Positions 12,201 through 22,465 of a stretch of DNA of 64,000 bases are shown here, in pieces. The notes beneath the pieces were generated by a model. It made no database searches, was not told where the DNA came from, and saw nothing but the letters and a program-made list of their open reading frames with translations. A program made the position numbers and the translations under genes. The stretch's first letter is position 1, and each line of letters begins with the position of its first letter. Source of the DNA: Atkinsonella hypoxylon (lineage: Eukaryota; Ascomycota; Sordariomycetes; Hypocreales; Clavicipitaceae); NCBI GenBank assembly GCA_000729835.1, contig JFHB01000084.1, positions 60,541 to 124,540 of the forward strand. The letters are read 5' to 3'.

Positions 12201-14342
12201 TTGCCCGATGTGTTAAGGCGGTCTGCAGTAGTTCCCATGCGTCCGACTGGCCATTCAACAAAGCTAATGACTGCGAATACAAAGTGCCTTGTATAGCTTC
12301 ACTATCCCTAGCTAGAGGAGCTGCTTGGTCTTGCGAGACCAAGTCGGTAAGCATATTTATCCTGCTTGGTTGATCGGGCATTTGCAACGACTTCTCCGCC
12401 AAGGAAGACCATATTGTCTTGTACACTTCCAAACGTCCCTGGATTGAGCCTAGTATCTCAAGGCACGACAAGAGATGTTTGGCAGACGCGGATGTGGCCA
12501 GCTTTTCAATATCATGCTCAGCAGCAGCCCCTTGTAGAAAGTCGACAAGCCGCTGACCATTATTACCAGTAAACAAATGTTGTGACGTACTTAATGCAGA
12601 TTTCATGATTTGTGCAGCGCCGAATGGCTTCATATTTCGACATTCAAGAAGCGAGGCGCACTGTGAAATGATTTTGACAGAGGGGTTAGTCGTATGGTCG
12701 GGGAGGCTTGTACCTGACTTTGCCATTTCAGCATGAATTTGGCCAACCAGCCCAAACCACCGTCGGCCTTGTTCTGCAATTTTTGCTTGGGAGGTCTTAT
12801 ATTCCTTGGAAACTTCGGGAAGAGACCCGGAGATGCTGGAGCAGAGATTCTGACATAGCCGGTCCCATGTTTCGTCTGACGCTTGAACAACTTGGGAAGT
12901 GGATTGAATAACGGTCAAGTGGGCTCGAACGAATATGGACATGGCGTTCGGGCCCGTGGGAACGCCACGTATTTCAGAGGTTGAGGTTAGAAATTGTTCC
13001 AGGAGCGGGAACAAGTGCTCCTGAGCGAAAAAAAGCTTGGCTTCATCTGGAAGTTGATCCATGGACCGTTGAGCAAAGTTTATAAAACATTTCCACGAGT
13101 ATTCCGTGCTTGCTCGAGGTTCTTCCCTAGTGGTAATGCCTGCCTTTACAGATGCAAGCAACTTTGAAGCTGTATCGGGCACCAGGGCGTTCGTAGGGAT
13201 TAGAGTGAGAAGCTGATCAAGCGCTTCCCAAAACGTGGGCGGACTGCCTTGCGAGCCTTTGGAGATGAAAGACTGAAGTCTTGTAAGAGGAGACTTTTTG
13301 TCAATCGAAGCAGATAACCAGATGGAATTGTCTTGTTGAGTAAGCCTAGTCAGGGCTCTGACATATTCCAACGCAGATCCTGCGTGGTTAGACTTCAGGC
13401 CACCTGTAATGAAAGCTTGTCTCACTTGTTTGGAGGATGCATAAGGCAATCTTCGTCCCAAGCACGTAAACAGCAGTTGACATGCTGTTTTTCTAACTGA
13501 TGAGTCTTTGAATGTGATGGTCCTCCATACAGTCTCCTCGTTGAAATACTCGTCGTATTTATCGATTGCCTTTTGCAGTATTGCATCGTCGACTTTCTGA
13601 AGTAGTCCCATGACGAGCGACAAACTGGAGGTAACAACTCGATAGTACTTGGCTTCAGCATCCTCGACAGTAGTAGACCGCTCATCACTTAGAGTATCTT
13701 TTGTCTCTCGAATGGCTTCGCATGCAAAATCCAGAATTTGAGATTGACATTTATTCCAAAGTGCATTTAACTTCTCCGGGTTTGTTAAGGACGAAGAAAT
13801 ACTATCCCTAGCAGCTTGCGCAACAGCCCTGTCACGATCGTACATTCCAGCCAGCCAGGAACCGACGACCTTGGGTATATGGCGCTCCATGCGCTTTCGT
13901 GCAGATTTCAACAACTCTGACTGAAGTGTATGCGACAGCTCGCGAACGCGCCTCGAGTTGTCTATGGATACGCGAGCATAAATTTGGGTCTTGGGCGAAG
14001 GGGTTAGAAGATGTTCACGCGACCTTTTGGCTAAGGGTGATGCCGAAGTGACAGCATTGGGAGAATTGAACTTACCCATATCACGAGAAGGGTTTCTTCC
14101 ACCCCGCCGTCCGGCTCAAAAGGATGTGTCTGCGCATGGTGAATAAGTTCCTCGAGCCCCTTGGCCTTAGTGGTGCTGTCCTTCTTCAAGACGTTCTTCA
14201 GCGATACTACGACATTGGGATCCGAGATGGAGGCGAAAGACGGCGGCTCAGCGAGGTAGGATAGCGAGCCGGCAGATGCAGCGCTGCTGAAGCCAAACCC
14301 AGCTCCAGGAGCCGATGCCAAACCCCGCTGGCCACGCTTCAT
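9279..14342 (-). CDS. LTN1: Listerin, E3 ubiquitin ligase of ribosome quality control
   Basis: Listerin binds stalled 60S subunits and ubiquitinates the nascent chain on them in the cytosol. Four exons: 14342-14076, 13989-11891, 11828-10363 and 10303-9279. The three introns are 86, 62 and 59 bp, and joining them gives 1618 residues, the usual size. The N-terminus (LASAPGAGFGFSS, then SDPNVVVSLKNVLKKDS) and the motif SIDNSRRVRELSH are listerin hallmarks. The middle is HEAT-like helical repeat. The C-terminus holds a RING-CH type zinc finger at about residues 1556-1603 (CAIC, CTTC, FHRTC, CPLC). The first intron joins LLVIW to TQIYARVSID; the last uses the CAG acceptor at 10304-10306 because the nearer TAG would break the frame. 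No defects are visible. Confidence 0.93.
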
Positions 14343-15557
14343 TATGGTGACAATGATGAGGTTGGCGTGGCGGGGTGAAGTTCAGGAATTGTCTTGCGCC
14401 AGCCGAGCACACGCCGCGAGGATGTTGGCAAGTGTCGTAAACAGTGTCGGTGTCGGTCAGCCTCAACTAATTGGCGTGAAGGCTGCCCTTAAGGTGACCA
14501 TACACTCTGCCGCGCCGTCGCAGTCGTGAATTTGTTCGATATCTAGATGATCTGGATGCGATGCAGTCCAGGAGCAAATGATGTCACGGCAAGTGGGCTC
14601 CATATGGACCCATTGGTTTTGTGCAGGTGCAACAGAAGGCAGGGCAGGGCAGGGCAGGTGCGCTCCATTGAAGGAACCTTGACTTGAGCAAATAGAAAAA
14701 ATTTTCATCAGCACAGACAAGTGAGTCAAAGATTGAGTCTGGTTTCTTATATATTCATACCAACATGTACATCCGCGCTGCGACACATGTTGGTCGCCTC
14801 CCAGTCAGGTACAATAAACTCTGAAGCCATTAATCAATCTGGTGTCGCTGCTTGAATAAATACATCATGATCTGAGATGAATTCGGTAGCAGTTATTTGA
14901 ACTGACGCTTGAGCTGGCACCGAAATTACTTTAGCAAGGACCATTATAATTGCCTCATTGGTAGAATTGATGAAGCCGATTTTATTACAAGAACAGATTA
15001 CCGCCATGCAGGTTGAAGTAATTGACATGAGAGACGAATTCATCTTTATATTCCTGCAAAGACAAGGCATCCTGACCGGCAGAATATGGTCTTCACAACC
15101 AACAGAGGTCTAGGCTACATAAGCGACAGCGCTTACACAAGAAGAAATAGGTAGCGAAGCGTGAGAGTGAAGTATTGCGTTTCTGCCAATCTTATTGTCT
15201 TGTTATTCTCGGCCTGGCCGAAGCTACAAGCTGGGGATACTTGTGAGGTCACATGACCCGCGCTACCCCTCATGACTTCATAAGTTATATAGAGTCTAAG
15301 CTCTCCTTATTCCTCTCTTCTGCATCTTCTTTGCACCTAATTTTAGTAGACCTCACTATAGCTATCGCAGAGAGACCTATTGAGACTATTGTATTCACTC
15401 GTTTCCATCGATTTTGTCACTGTGCATGTCCTATAACAATACTGGCCTCTATACAACCTCTCCGCCGAACCTCGTTGCGAATGCTCGCTGGGGATAACCT
15501 CGAAAGCTCCATTTCTGAACAAATTCCACAATGACTTGAATAGTGTACAAATCGACC
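14343..15557. other. Intergenic region upstream of listerin
   Basis: This is the presumed promoter of the listerin gene, followed by non-coding DNA. A short tandem AGGGC repeat lies at about 14639-14658. The open frames at 14463-14786 (-), 14834-15070 (-) and 15253-15534 (+) have no recognisable domain or splice structure, and I do not support them as genes. Confidence 0.5.
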
Positions 15558-15934
15558 TTACTCAGTCAAGCCCATTTGAGCATCATCAGGCTCTGTATAC
15601 TGTCCCCTTGGCTTCGCCCCTCTAGTTCTTTCTTTAATTATATTTGATTTATCAATTGCCTCTTTTTCGTCGCGGTCTGTTCTCATCCCCATTAGTATTT
15701 CTAAAGAGACTTTTGATCTTGCTCAATCACTGTACCTAGCTGTTTATCCGAGTCTGCAGTTGCAGCATCGACTGGATCCTCAACTGGATCATCGTCTCCT
15801 ATAACCGGAACTTGCTCTTTCTTCCCTTTTGCTGTAATGTAAGAGTCGTCCTGGACCGGGCCTTCCGGTGCATTGGTGTCCAGCTCATCTTTGAGTGTCT
15901 TGTCGTCCGTCTGCGCATAAGCGGTTTTAGACAT
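15558..15934 (-). CDS. Small acidic CHZ-motif protein (histone-chaperone-like)
   Basis: Two exons, 15934-15736 and 15676-15558, split by a 59-bp intron (GTACAG...AACAG), encode 105 residues. The protein is acidic and has no obvious fold. It ends with AIDKSNIIKERTRGAKP, resembling the CHZ motif (SNI...RTRG) of Chz1-type chaperones of H2A.Z-H2B. Many Hypocreales carry similar 100-residue proteins annotated only by this motif. Without the second exon the protein would look like an uninformative 77-residue ORF. A role in histone binding is inferred from the motif alone. The gene lies next to a Con-6 gene on the same strand, about 0.86 kb away, suggesting shared expression in spores or stress. Confidence 0.72.
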
Positions 15935-16791
15935 GATGAACCCTGGACTGAAGGTTACGTGAGAATCTAGTTGTGAGGCGCGAATATTGCTATATTAATT
16001 ATGTTTTCAAGAATGGTGCATGCGGCGCAGGCTGGGACTGAGGACTGACGGAACTTCTTGTCACTAAATATTGAAGGGTCCGAGTACACTTCTTATATTT
16101 CAGACAAATCAATAACCAGGTTCCGCAACAAGGCACCTCTCGTGAGGTCATAGATGGCACCATCCTTGCTCTTCGGGTAATAATCGATAGAAATACCATA
16201 GGTCAGAATGTCGTCATCTTTCCGCAAAAAGGCGTCAACAGATGGATCACATCGACGCGCAAGAAACGTTTTTCAAAGGATATACTCAATGTAGTTGACT
16301 GGTCTTTTTGCTAGTCTCTTATATAGGTAGGTAGGTAATGGAGTGCATTCGCAAGCATAGAAAATTACCATCGCGTTCGACCCGGATTCTGGTGACAGTG
16401 ACAGTGACAGGCTCGCAAGCTCTAGCAAGTCTCAGAACACATAGCTATAGAATCTCTAGTAGTATGCCTGTGACAATTCTCGGCTGTCTTACGATCAATG
16501 ATATTAGTCACTGTCACCAGAAGCCGGGTGAGCGTGCGATGGTACTTGAAGCGAATCTAGTCGCTGACCAGGGGTTATATCGCTAGTTGCCAGAATTGCT
16601 GCAACGAAACGTGCAGAGACTTGGGATCAGTCCTACGCACCGCAGTGAGGAACAGTCAAGCAAATTCCTCGATCCATTGACTTCATCTTGCCCAGCTAGT
16701 TAGAAATAGCTCTATAATCAAGATCAACTACTGTGAATATCTCAGCTGCAGGGTGCTCCGGCATATCTGTTTTATACAAAGCCCATCTCCC
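15935..16791. other. Intergenic region with a long inverted repeat
   Basis: This region lies between the CHZ-motif gene and the Con-6 gene, so it is upstream of one and downstream of the other. It contains the inverted repeat listed separately at 16363-16547. The small frames at 15999-16199 (-) and 16338-16586 (+) run through the repeat and show no protein family signature. Confidence 0.5.
16363..16547. repeat. Imperfect inverted repeat, about 40-bp arms with 104-bp loop
   Basis: The core arms 16380-16402 and 16507-16529 are complementary at 22 of 23 positions (ACCCGGATTCTGGTGACAGT against its reverse complement with one mismatch). Pairing extends outward to TACCATCGC on the left and GCGATGGTA on the right with a few mismatches. 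The structure could be a hairpin in RNA or the ends of a small non-autonomous element. No clear target duplication was found beside it. Confidence 0.7.
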
Positions 16792-17221
16792 CTAAAAGTC
16801 CTGCTTCTTCAGCCTATCTCTAGCATTCTGCTTAGCTTTCTCAGAAACCCCAGGGTTACTGATACTGGCTTTCAAGCCACGAGCGCTGTAGCAATATTCA
16901 GCATGCACAGATAACGTCAGATTCCGGCATTACATACACACTCGACGGGTCTTTATCCCCTTGACTTTTTGTTTTGGTATTTTCAGGCTCCTGAGGCTCG
17001 CCCATTTCATCCAGGGCCGATTTTGCTTTGGACTTGGCTTGATTTGATGTTTCTTGCGCTTCGTTATTGTCTGCAGCCTTACTTCATCTAGACTCAGTCT
17101 ACTTACGAGGGTTGGAAATCGTTGCTTTATATCCCGCGGCCACTCTCTCTGGGTCCTTAGCCATGTCATCCTCGGGCGGGACCTCCTTGGGGATATCGCT
17201 GTAGTCGTCTTGATCTGCCAT
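16792..17221 (-). CDS. Conidiation-specific protein 6 (Con-6) family, two repeats
   Basis: Con-6 family proteins are small, hydrophilic and abundant in conidia; the molecular role is unknown. Three exons encode 107 residues: 17221-17107, 17052-16938 and 16885-16792. The N-terminus is acidic (MADQDDYSDIPKEVPPEDD). Repeat one is ERVAAGYKATISNP, spliced to QTSNQAKSKAKSALDEMG. Repeat two is VARGLKASISNPGVSEKAK followed by QNARDRLKKQDF. The second intron is 52 bp (GTATGT...CTACAG). The first was placed so the two repeats align (54 bp, AAG acceptor). A CTGCAG acceptor at 17071-17073 would also keep frame but needs a 36-bp intron and adds six residues. The gene lies on the same strand as the CHZ-motif gene. 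Confidence 0.8.
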
Positions 17222-18199
17222 GATGTTTTCCTTGCTTCGTACACTATTAGACCGGAATGAAAGTCTCGAAAAAATCTAGTTCGTCAATCGTAAACTGGCG
17301 TGTATATGCTTTATTTAAATAAATTTTCTATTTGGAATTACATTGCGTCATACTTTCCAATTATCGACGTGATTACAGCAAAGTGGTCAACTCATGTGTC
17401 ATATTTTTCTCAGTCACTCCATCCGATTGAAATGCATGACGTATTTTTAACGTAGGCGTACATCAGGCGAAGATTGGCGCAAATAAACCGAGACACAGAA
17501 CAACAATTTTGATCGCAGGCAAATCTGCGAATGCAGAACTTCGTAACCCCCACTCTCAGAATCATTCTGACGATGAAGAAGTGGTTTGCACGGTAGCAAC
17601 TTAATGAAGCCGCCAAAACTTCCTTTGGGTCATGTCTCTCTGTACCATCTGCTGATCGCTTCCTCGGCCTCCCTTAATGAAGCTGTCGGACGCAACGGCA
17701 ACATTGCCCGAGCCAGCCGCCGATGTGTTATACACCGTAGTTCCCAAGCGCACGGGATCAATGTAAGTGACAGTATGGATCAAGGACTTCGATTTCCCAA
17801 TGCCTCATTAACGAGGTCAAATTTGCGATGTGTCGGAGCGGTGCCTCCATTTTCTAGTCCTCGTTGCTGCTATTCGAGCAACGTGCTCAAGGCTTACATT
17901 CCGAGCAACGCGGTAAGTACATGATTGTTCAATTTGGTTCTAATAACCAAGTTGGACTACAAGTCGATTTTGTTTCATAATTGGGATCTTGATAACTGAG
18001 TAAGGGTAGCTTGGCGATAATTCATCGACCGAGCAAAGCATGGTGTAAGTGATTGTGTTAAGTGGTGCAGTCCTTTGTTATATTCTGTCATCATGTGCGA
18101 TAGGATAGCTCAGTGAAGGCACATGATTTGTTTCTTGCTCTTTTTTCCCATCAACCCATTCACAGCACTTCCCAATCAAGATCTTCATCTAAAGAGACA
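17222..18199. other. Intergenic region upstream of Con-6
   Basis: Probable promoter of the Con-6 gene plus non-coding DNA. A plus-strand ATG at 17674 opens a 29-codon frame that ends at a good donor (GTAAGT, 17762). It could be spliced to an open stretch ending at another GTAAGT near 17912. The translated pieces match no family I know, so it is not called. Confidence 0.4.
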
Positions 18200-18960
18200 A
18201 TCGACGAGCTCGCCAAGTGAGACTCCTTTACTGTACAACTCAATGAGAATTCTGCTTCATCCGTGAAAAGTATACTGTGAAAAGTATATTCCCTCGTTCT
18301 TTCGCTTCATGTTATCGACGGTTTGCATGATAGACCCCACTTGCTAAGCTGAAATGCACATGTTAGCACTGCCAGAGAATCAAGCTCATCAGTACGCTGA
18401 AAGTCCACTTACCTATTCAAGCACCTCTAGACGGTGCTCTTCTGGCGTAGCATCCTTGGTATCATACTTATGCTTTATATTCCCCTCAATGTTTCTGTTG
18501 GAGTTCATTTAACGCACAATTCCGTTCGTCCCGGTCAAGATCTTGATACCTTCTTATCTAACAGACTTCTGCTCCTCGAGTGCCGCTTTGGGTATGCGCT
18601 TAGTCTTGTTCACTTTGTTGGTGATCATCTTCAAGATGAGATGAAGGTAGTATTGTCAAGAGACTCCTCATTAGAATCAGCCGATTTTCCAGACAGTTCT
18701 CTATTATTCTTTGCTTGCTCACGCTTCTCTGTTCTCGATGCCCTCTTTCGGCTCTGCCGTAATAGGGTGTTTCCTCAAGAAGGCTGATGTGACCTCAGCA
18801 TTAACCACAGCGCCCTTGTCATCAACTTCCTTGCCAGGCCAAATACTGAGGCCGCCTGCCGACCATATTGCCAACCATATCGCCATTATCATCAAGGATG
18901 TTCCCCTCGTGATTGACTGCATTCCATGAGCGGGTTCTGTACCACGGTTTTCAAGAGTGT
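18200..18960 (-). pseudogene. Decayed DUF3659/LEA-like repeat protein gene
   Basis: Fragments of a DUF3659-type protein appear in order on the minus strand but in different frames. The repeat NHEGNILDDNGDMVGNM lies at 18849-18920. EVDDKGAVVNAE lies at 18794-18829, one base out of frame with it. ATPEEHRLEVL, resembling the conserved region after the repeats, lies at 18419-18451, and IMQTVDNMKRKNEG at 18291-18331. Between the last two is an intact-looking intron (GTAAGTGG, GCTAAC, TTCAG), preceded by an in-frame stop. I infer a once spliced gene broken by indels. Intact members are long repeat proteins linked to stress and late-embryogenesis-like sequences. The exact ends are uncertain. Confidence 0.55.
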
Positions 18961-21244
18961 AGCGCTTTGACGTCAGTCTGGACTTCGGCGCTCACAGCTG
19001 CTGCGATGTGAGACTTACCTTCAGTTGCCCACTATACCACACAATATCCCTTTTACGAAGTTCCCCAGTCATCACTACATGAAGCAGGTTTGAAAGGCGA
19101 GAGTATTCAGTTCTACCGCATTGGCTTGTGGGCTGCTTATGCCCCCGCTCGTAGCACATTCTAACAACCGTTCCAGCATTACCCGTGATGCTCAATGGTG
19201 AATAGTAATTAATTAAGGCTATCAACCGCTTTGTAAGGCAACCAACTTCCAATGACACCTACCTCTATAGCTTTGAGGTCCCCTCTCACGGATGGCTTAA
19301 CCGCGCACTGCGCCATTCGGGTGAGTCACAGTCTATATTCATGGTGAAAGATTCAATCAGCGGGACATGCCATGGACAAGAAATCAAAGGGTTGCATGAT
19401 GTGCGGCCACAAGCCAGCCTGACAACAAATCATGCATTAAGAAATCGCACGTCGTTGGACGTGAGTTGTTCGGCTTGATACATCTTTTGCTGACATGTCA
19501 TATGCAGAATGCAACGAGGCTTTGAGGTAGGGATGTTTCACTTTACCACGGGCCCTTGTTTGCTATTGGTATAGGTCATTGCACTAGGGTCATTCGACCC
19601 CATGATGTCACATCTTTGAGGCTATTGCCTGTTATAAATGCCGAAGGGGAGGAATGAGATTCGGCGCTTTAATGGGTGAGAAAGGCAAAATTGTTAGCGT
19701 TGTTCAGCCTCTTCAAGATCGTTTCGAATACGAAGCCTCTTTGGTAAGAGCCAACGCATCGCATATCAGCAGGATGAAGTACTCTGTATGTCAGCCGCAT
19801 ATCTGCAAGTTACCTTGTGGTGATAGGCTGGTGCAAAAAGCGGGTAAGCTAATTTAGACCGGCCTCTCGAGCGGCCAACAACACAACTCCAACAGCGGCT
19901 AAGAGTATCAGGCACTTAGACTAATGTGATATCCACATACAGCAGTAAACAGTAGAAAACTGCGTCCCTAAATTGAAATACCTTATTCACAGGCATGATT
20001 TTGCTGCCCGAATCACAATCATTCTTTGTAAGTCAACATTGTCGATAGGAAATCAGAGTTTCCTGATCTGTGACATACCATCCAAGTCCCCTTGCATGGA
20101 GGTTGCATCAAGCGTAGACGGTTCGTCTTCATAAATAGCTAATTGGTTATTGTCGCCAAATGCTTCCTCCGGTAGTTCCGCATCCTTTGCCTGCGCCAAG
20201 GCAGCAACCAGGTCGCGGGACTCAGATGTATCGTGGGCCAGGTTTTCCACGTACGTTGAAGTTCTAAAACTTGATTGTTAACCAGCTAACCAATTCGTCA
20301 CCAAGGCTGTTGTTGCCTTAGCGCAGACAAGAGGATCGCGAAACCGCATTCCCTGTTCTTCACACATAGTCGCAGAGTGTCACCCACGCGCGACACTATA
20401 GTCACCCGATGATCAGGCGATTAGCAACAACTCGTTTGCGACCCTTCAAGCATGCAGGCTTTCGGCTAATTTACCAGCATGCGATACCCTCCAGACAACA
20501 ATGCAGGACCGACAAACGCAATGGTGTTGAACTCGAAATCTCACCATCGTAGATGCATCATCGTAATGATTCGCAGTCAGATGGCGTACAATTTTGCACG
20601 GGAGTACTATTCCCTGAGCAAGGCGATCAAATCTAGATGCCGCGCTCTCCCTACCCATCTTGCGATGCGTACTAGTGCAAAAAATTATATAAGAAGTCAA
20701 TAGCGAAGTAGTCGACTTCAGTTTACCAAGATGGTAGTGTAAACACCACTCGGGAATACTATTTCCCGTTTTGTACTTCAAGGGGTACACCCTTAGATAT
20801 GTGCCGCGGCCACCCTAGTCCCGATTCGGTTGTACCGCGCCCTTGTGGGCTATTATTATCTTGGGAGCACCAGGCTGAGGATTCCATGCGACCGTTGCAG
20901 AGCAAATAGAACTTGGGTTGTAAAGGGTCGTTTTTAGAAGAGAGCCAAGAAGTAATCAAGCACATGAAGGCCGGAATCAACGAAATCAACGGATTTAACT
21001 GTCGACACCTTGAACCTGTCGGTGAGAGCGTGAAGCATTGTGCGGAGACGACGACTAGGTCGTGAACTGGCTTGTGGACCAATCAGGAAAAGCGGGTTAA
21101 AAGCTACTTTATTTTAGCTTCAGCCGGCGACTCTTTATCGTCTTCGCATTCTTTAAAAAGATGTCCAAGTAGCACGTTGTGCTTGTAACTGTTAGCACAA
21201 TATTGAATCAAAGCCGACCTCATCTCTAATGCATATTTCCCACA
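18961..21244. other. Gene-poor spacer upstream of kinase-like gene
   Basis: No recognisable gene in about 2.3 kb. The frame at 20053-20250 (-) is acidic but begins at GTG and has no ATG. Frames at 20446-20790 and 20759-21082 (-) overlap each other, have no domain and look like chance. The right end contains the promoter of the kinase-like gene at 21245. Confidence 0.45.
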
Positions 21245-22168
21245 ATGTCAGATCTGCGCTGGACGTACAGCCAATATGTCAGTTGGTGTGAAAGTTTCGG
21301 AATAAGTGACCTCAATCCATTGATCGAGCAGCTCCTTCTAGCATGCCCTTCCTCTACCGTCTTCTCCGCCGGCGGCCATTCCGTCGTCCTGCGGCTCTCC
21401 GCAAGCATAGTAGCAAAAGTGGCCCTCAAAGCAGGAGACGATAGGCTACAGAACGAGCAGAAGATATTCAAATTGCTTCGCCCGTCAAAGTGTCGCTACA
21501 TCGTCCAATGTTACTTCTGCGCTCCCGACGTCAACTTCCTCGAATGCGTCCCCGTTGCCACGCTCCGTGAAAGGATGGGCTACGTCTACAAGCCGCCTCC
21601 GCCTGTTCTGAAATGGATGTATCAACTATCATGTGCGATTGCGTGTCTAGAAGAGATAAGCTATGCCCACGGCGATATACACCCTCAAAACGTCATGGTC
21701 GACGACGACGATGACCTGAGGTTGATCGATTTTGATCATACGGTTAAGATTGGTACCGGCCTTGATGTGGGATACGAGCCTTATGTTCGGCAGTTAATGA
21801 ACGTCAAGGTCGGTCAGTACGGTCCTGCTGGACCAAAGTCAGAGCAGTTTTCTCTAGGGTCCATGTTTTGGTTCATCACTCGGGGCACTGACTTGTACGA
21901 AGAGCTCGAAGGACCAGATCAAGTGGACCGCTTGCTTAATGGGATCTTTCCAACCCTCGACACCGCAGACTCTATAGAAAGGATCATAGACAACTGTTGG
22001 CATGGACGGTATAATCGTGTGGCTGACCTGCTCATGGAAATAAAGGACATCATCGGGAGCACGATAGAAGACCAGAAGTGTGTGGTAGAAGCTGAGGCGA
22101 TAGAGAAGAGACAACTTTGCGAAAAGTACTATAATAGCGCAATTCATAGTATAACCAAGGCCAATTGA
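21245..22168 (+). CDS. Divergent fungal protein kinase-like protein (DFD variant)
   Basis: An intronless gene of 307 residues with a shortened protein-kinase fold. A glycine-containing loop SAGGHSVV lies at residues 41-48, a candidate ATP-binding lysine at 58 (VAKVAL) and a helix-C glutamate at 71. The catalytic loop is HGDIHPQN at 142-149, with Asp144 and Asn149. The metal-binding motif reads IDFD (161-164) instead of DFG, as in aminoglycoside-phosphotransferase-like and fungus-specific kinases. The usual APE motif is missing. Such genes are often expanded in Hypocreales with unknown substrates. Catalysis is plausible since Lys, both Asp and Asn are present. It converges on the DUF7924-type gene, 297 bp away. 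Confidence 0.75.
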   Translation: MSDLRWTYSQYVSWCESFGISDLNPLIEQLLLACPSSTVFSAGGHSVVLRLSASIVAKVALKAGDDRLQNEQKIFKLLRPSKCRYIVQCYFCAPDVNFLECVPVATLRERMGYVYKPPPPVLKWMYQLSCAIACLEEISYAHGDIHPQNVMVDDDDDLRLIDFDHTVKIGTGLDVGYEPYVRQLMNVKVGQYGPAGPKSEQFSLGSMFWFITRGTDLYEELEGPDQVDRLLNGIFPTLDTADSIERIIDNCWHGRYNRVADLLMEIKDIIGSTIEDQKCVVEAEAIEKRQLCEKYYNSAIHSITKAN

Positions 22169-22465
22169 AGTCGGAGAAGATAAAGCCAACCATAAGCTCA
22201 GCTTCATCTCATTGGACAAGTATTATGATATTCACCTACTCATTCTGCCCTTCGAAAGTCTTTGTATTCAATATCGACATGCTCGCATACGTTCATTGGA
22301 CCCGCTGCGAGTTGTTCCAGAAAGCAAGCCCGGCCTCGATGGGGAGGACTTTTGAGGCTAGTGCCAACACTTACAAGCAGATCTTAGCGAGGTCCCGTGG
22401 CCACAAGGGTTAGGGGACAAGGAGCCCTCAGAGTATCAAAAGAGGCAAAAGCGAGAGATTCTCCC

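Noticed and set aside
17674..17913. Two-exon small gene with two good GTAAGT donors
   Set aside because: Joined pieces are open but match nothing, and the acceptor (ACGAG) is not supported by a branch site.
20053..20250. Acidic 65-residue minus-strand ORF
   Set aside because: It begins at GTG rather than ATG. A donor-like GTATGT near its end leads to no in-frame exon.
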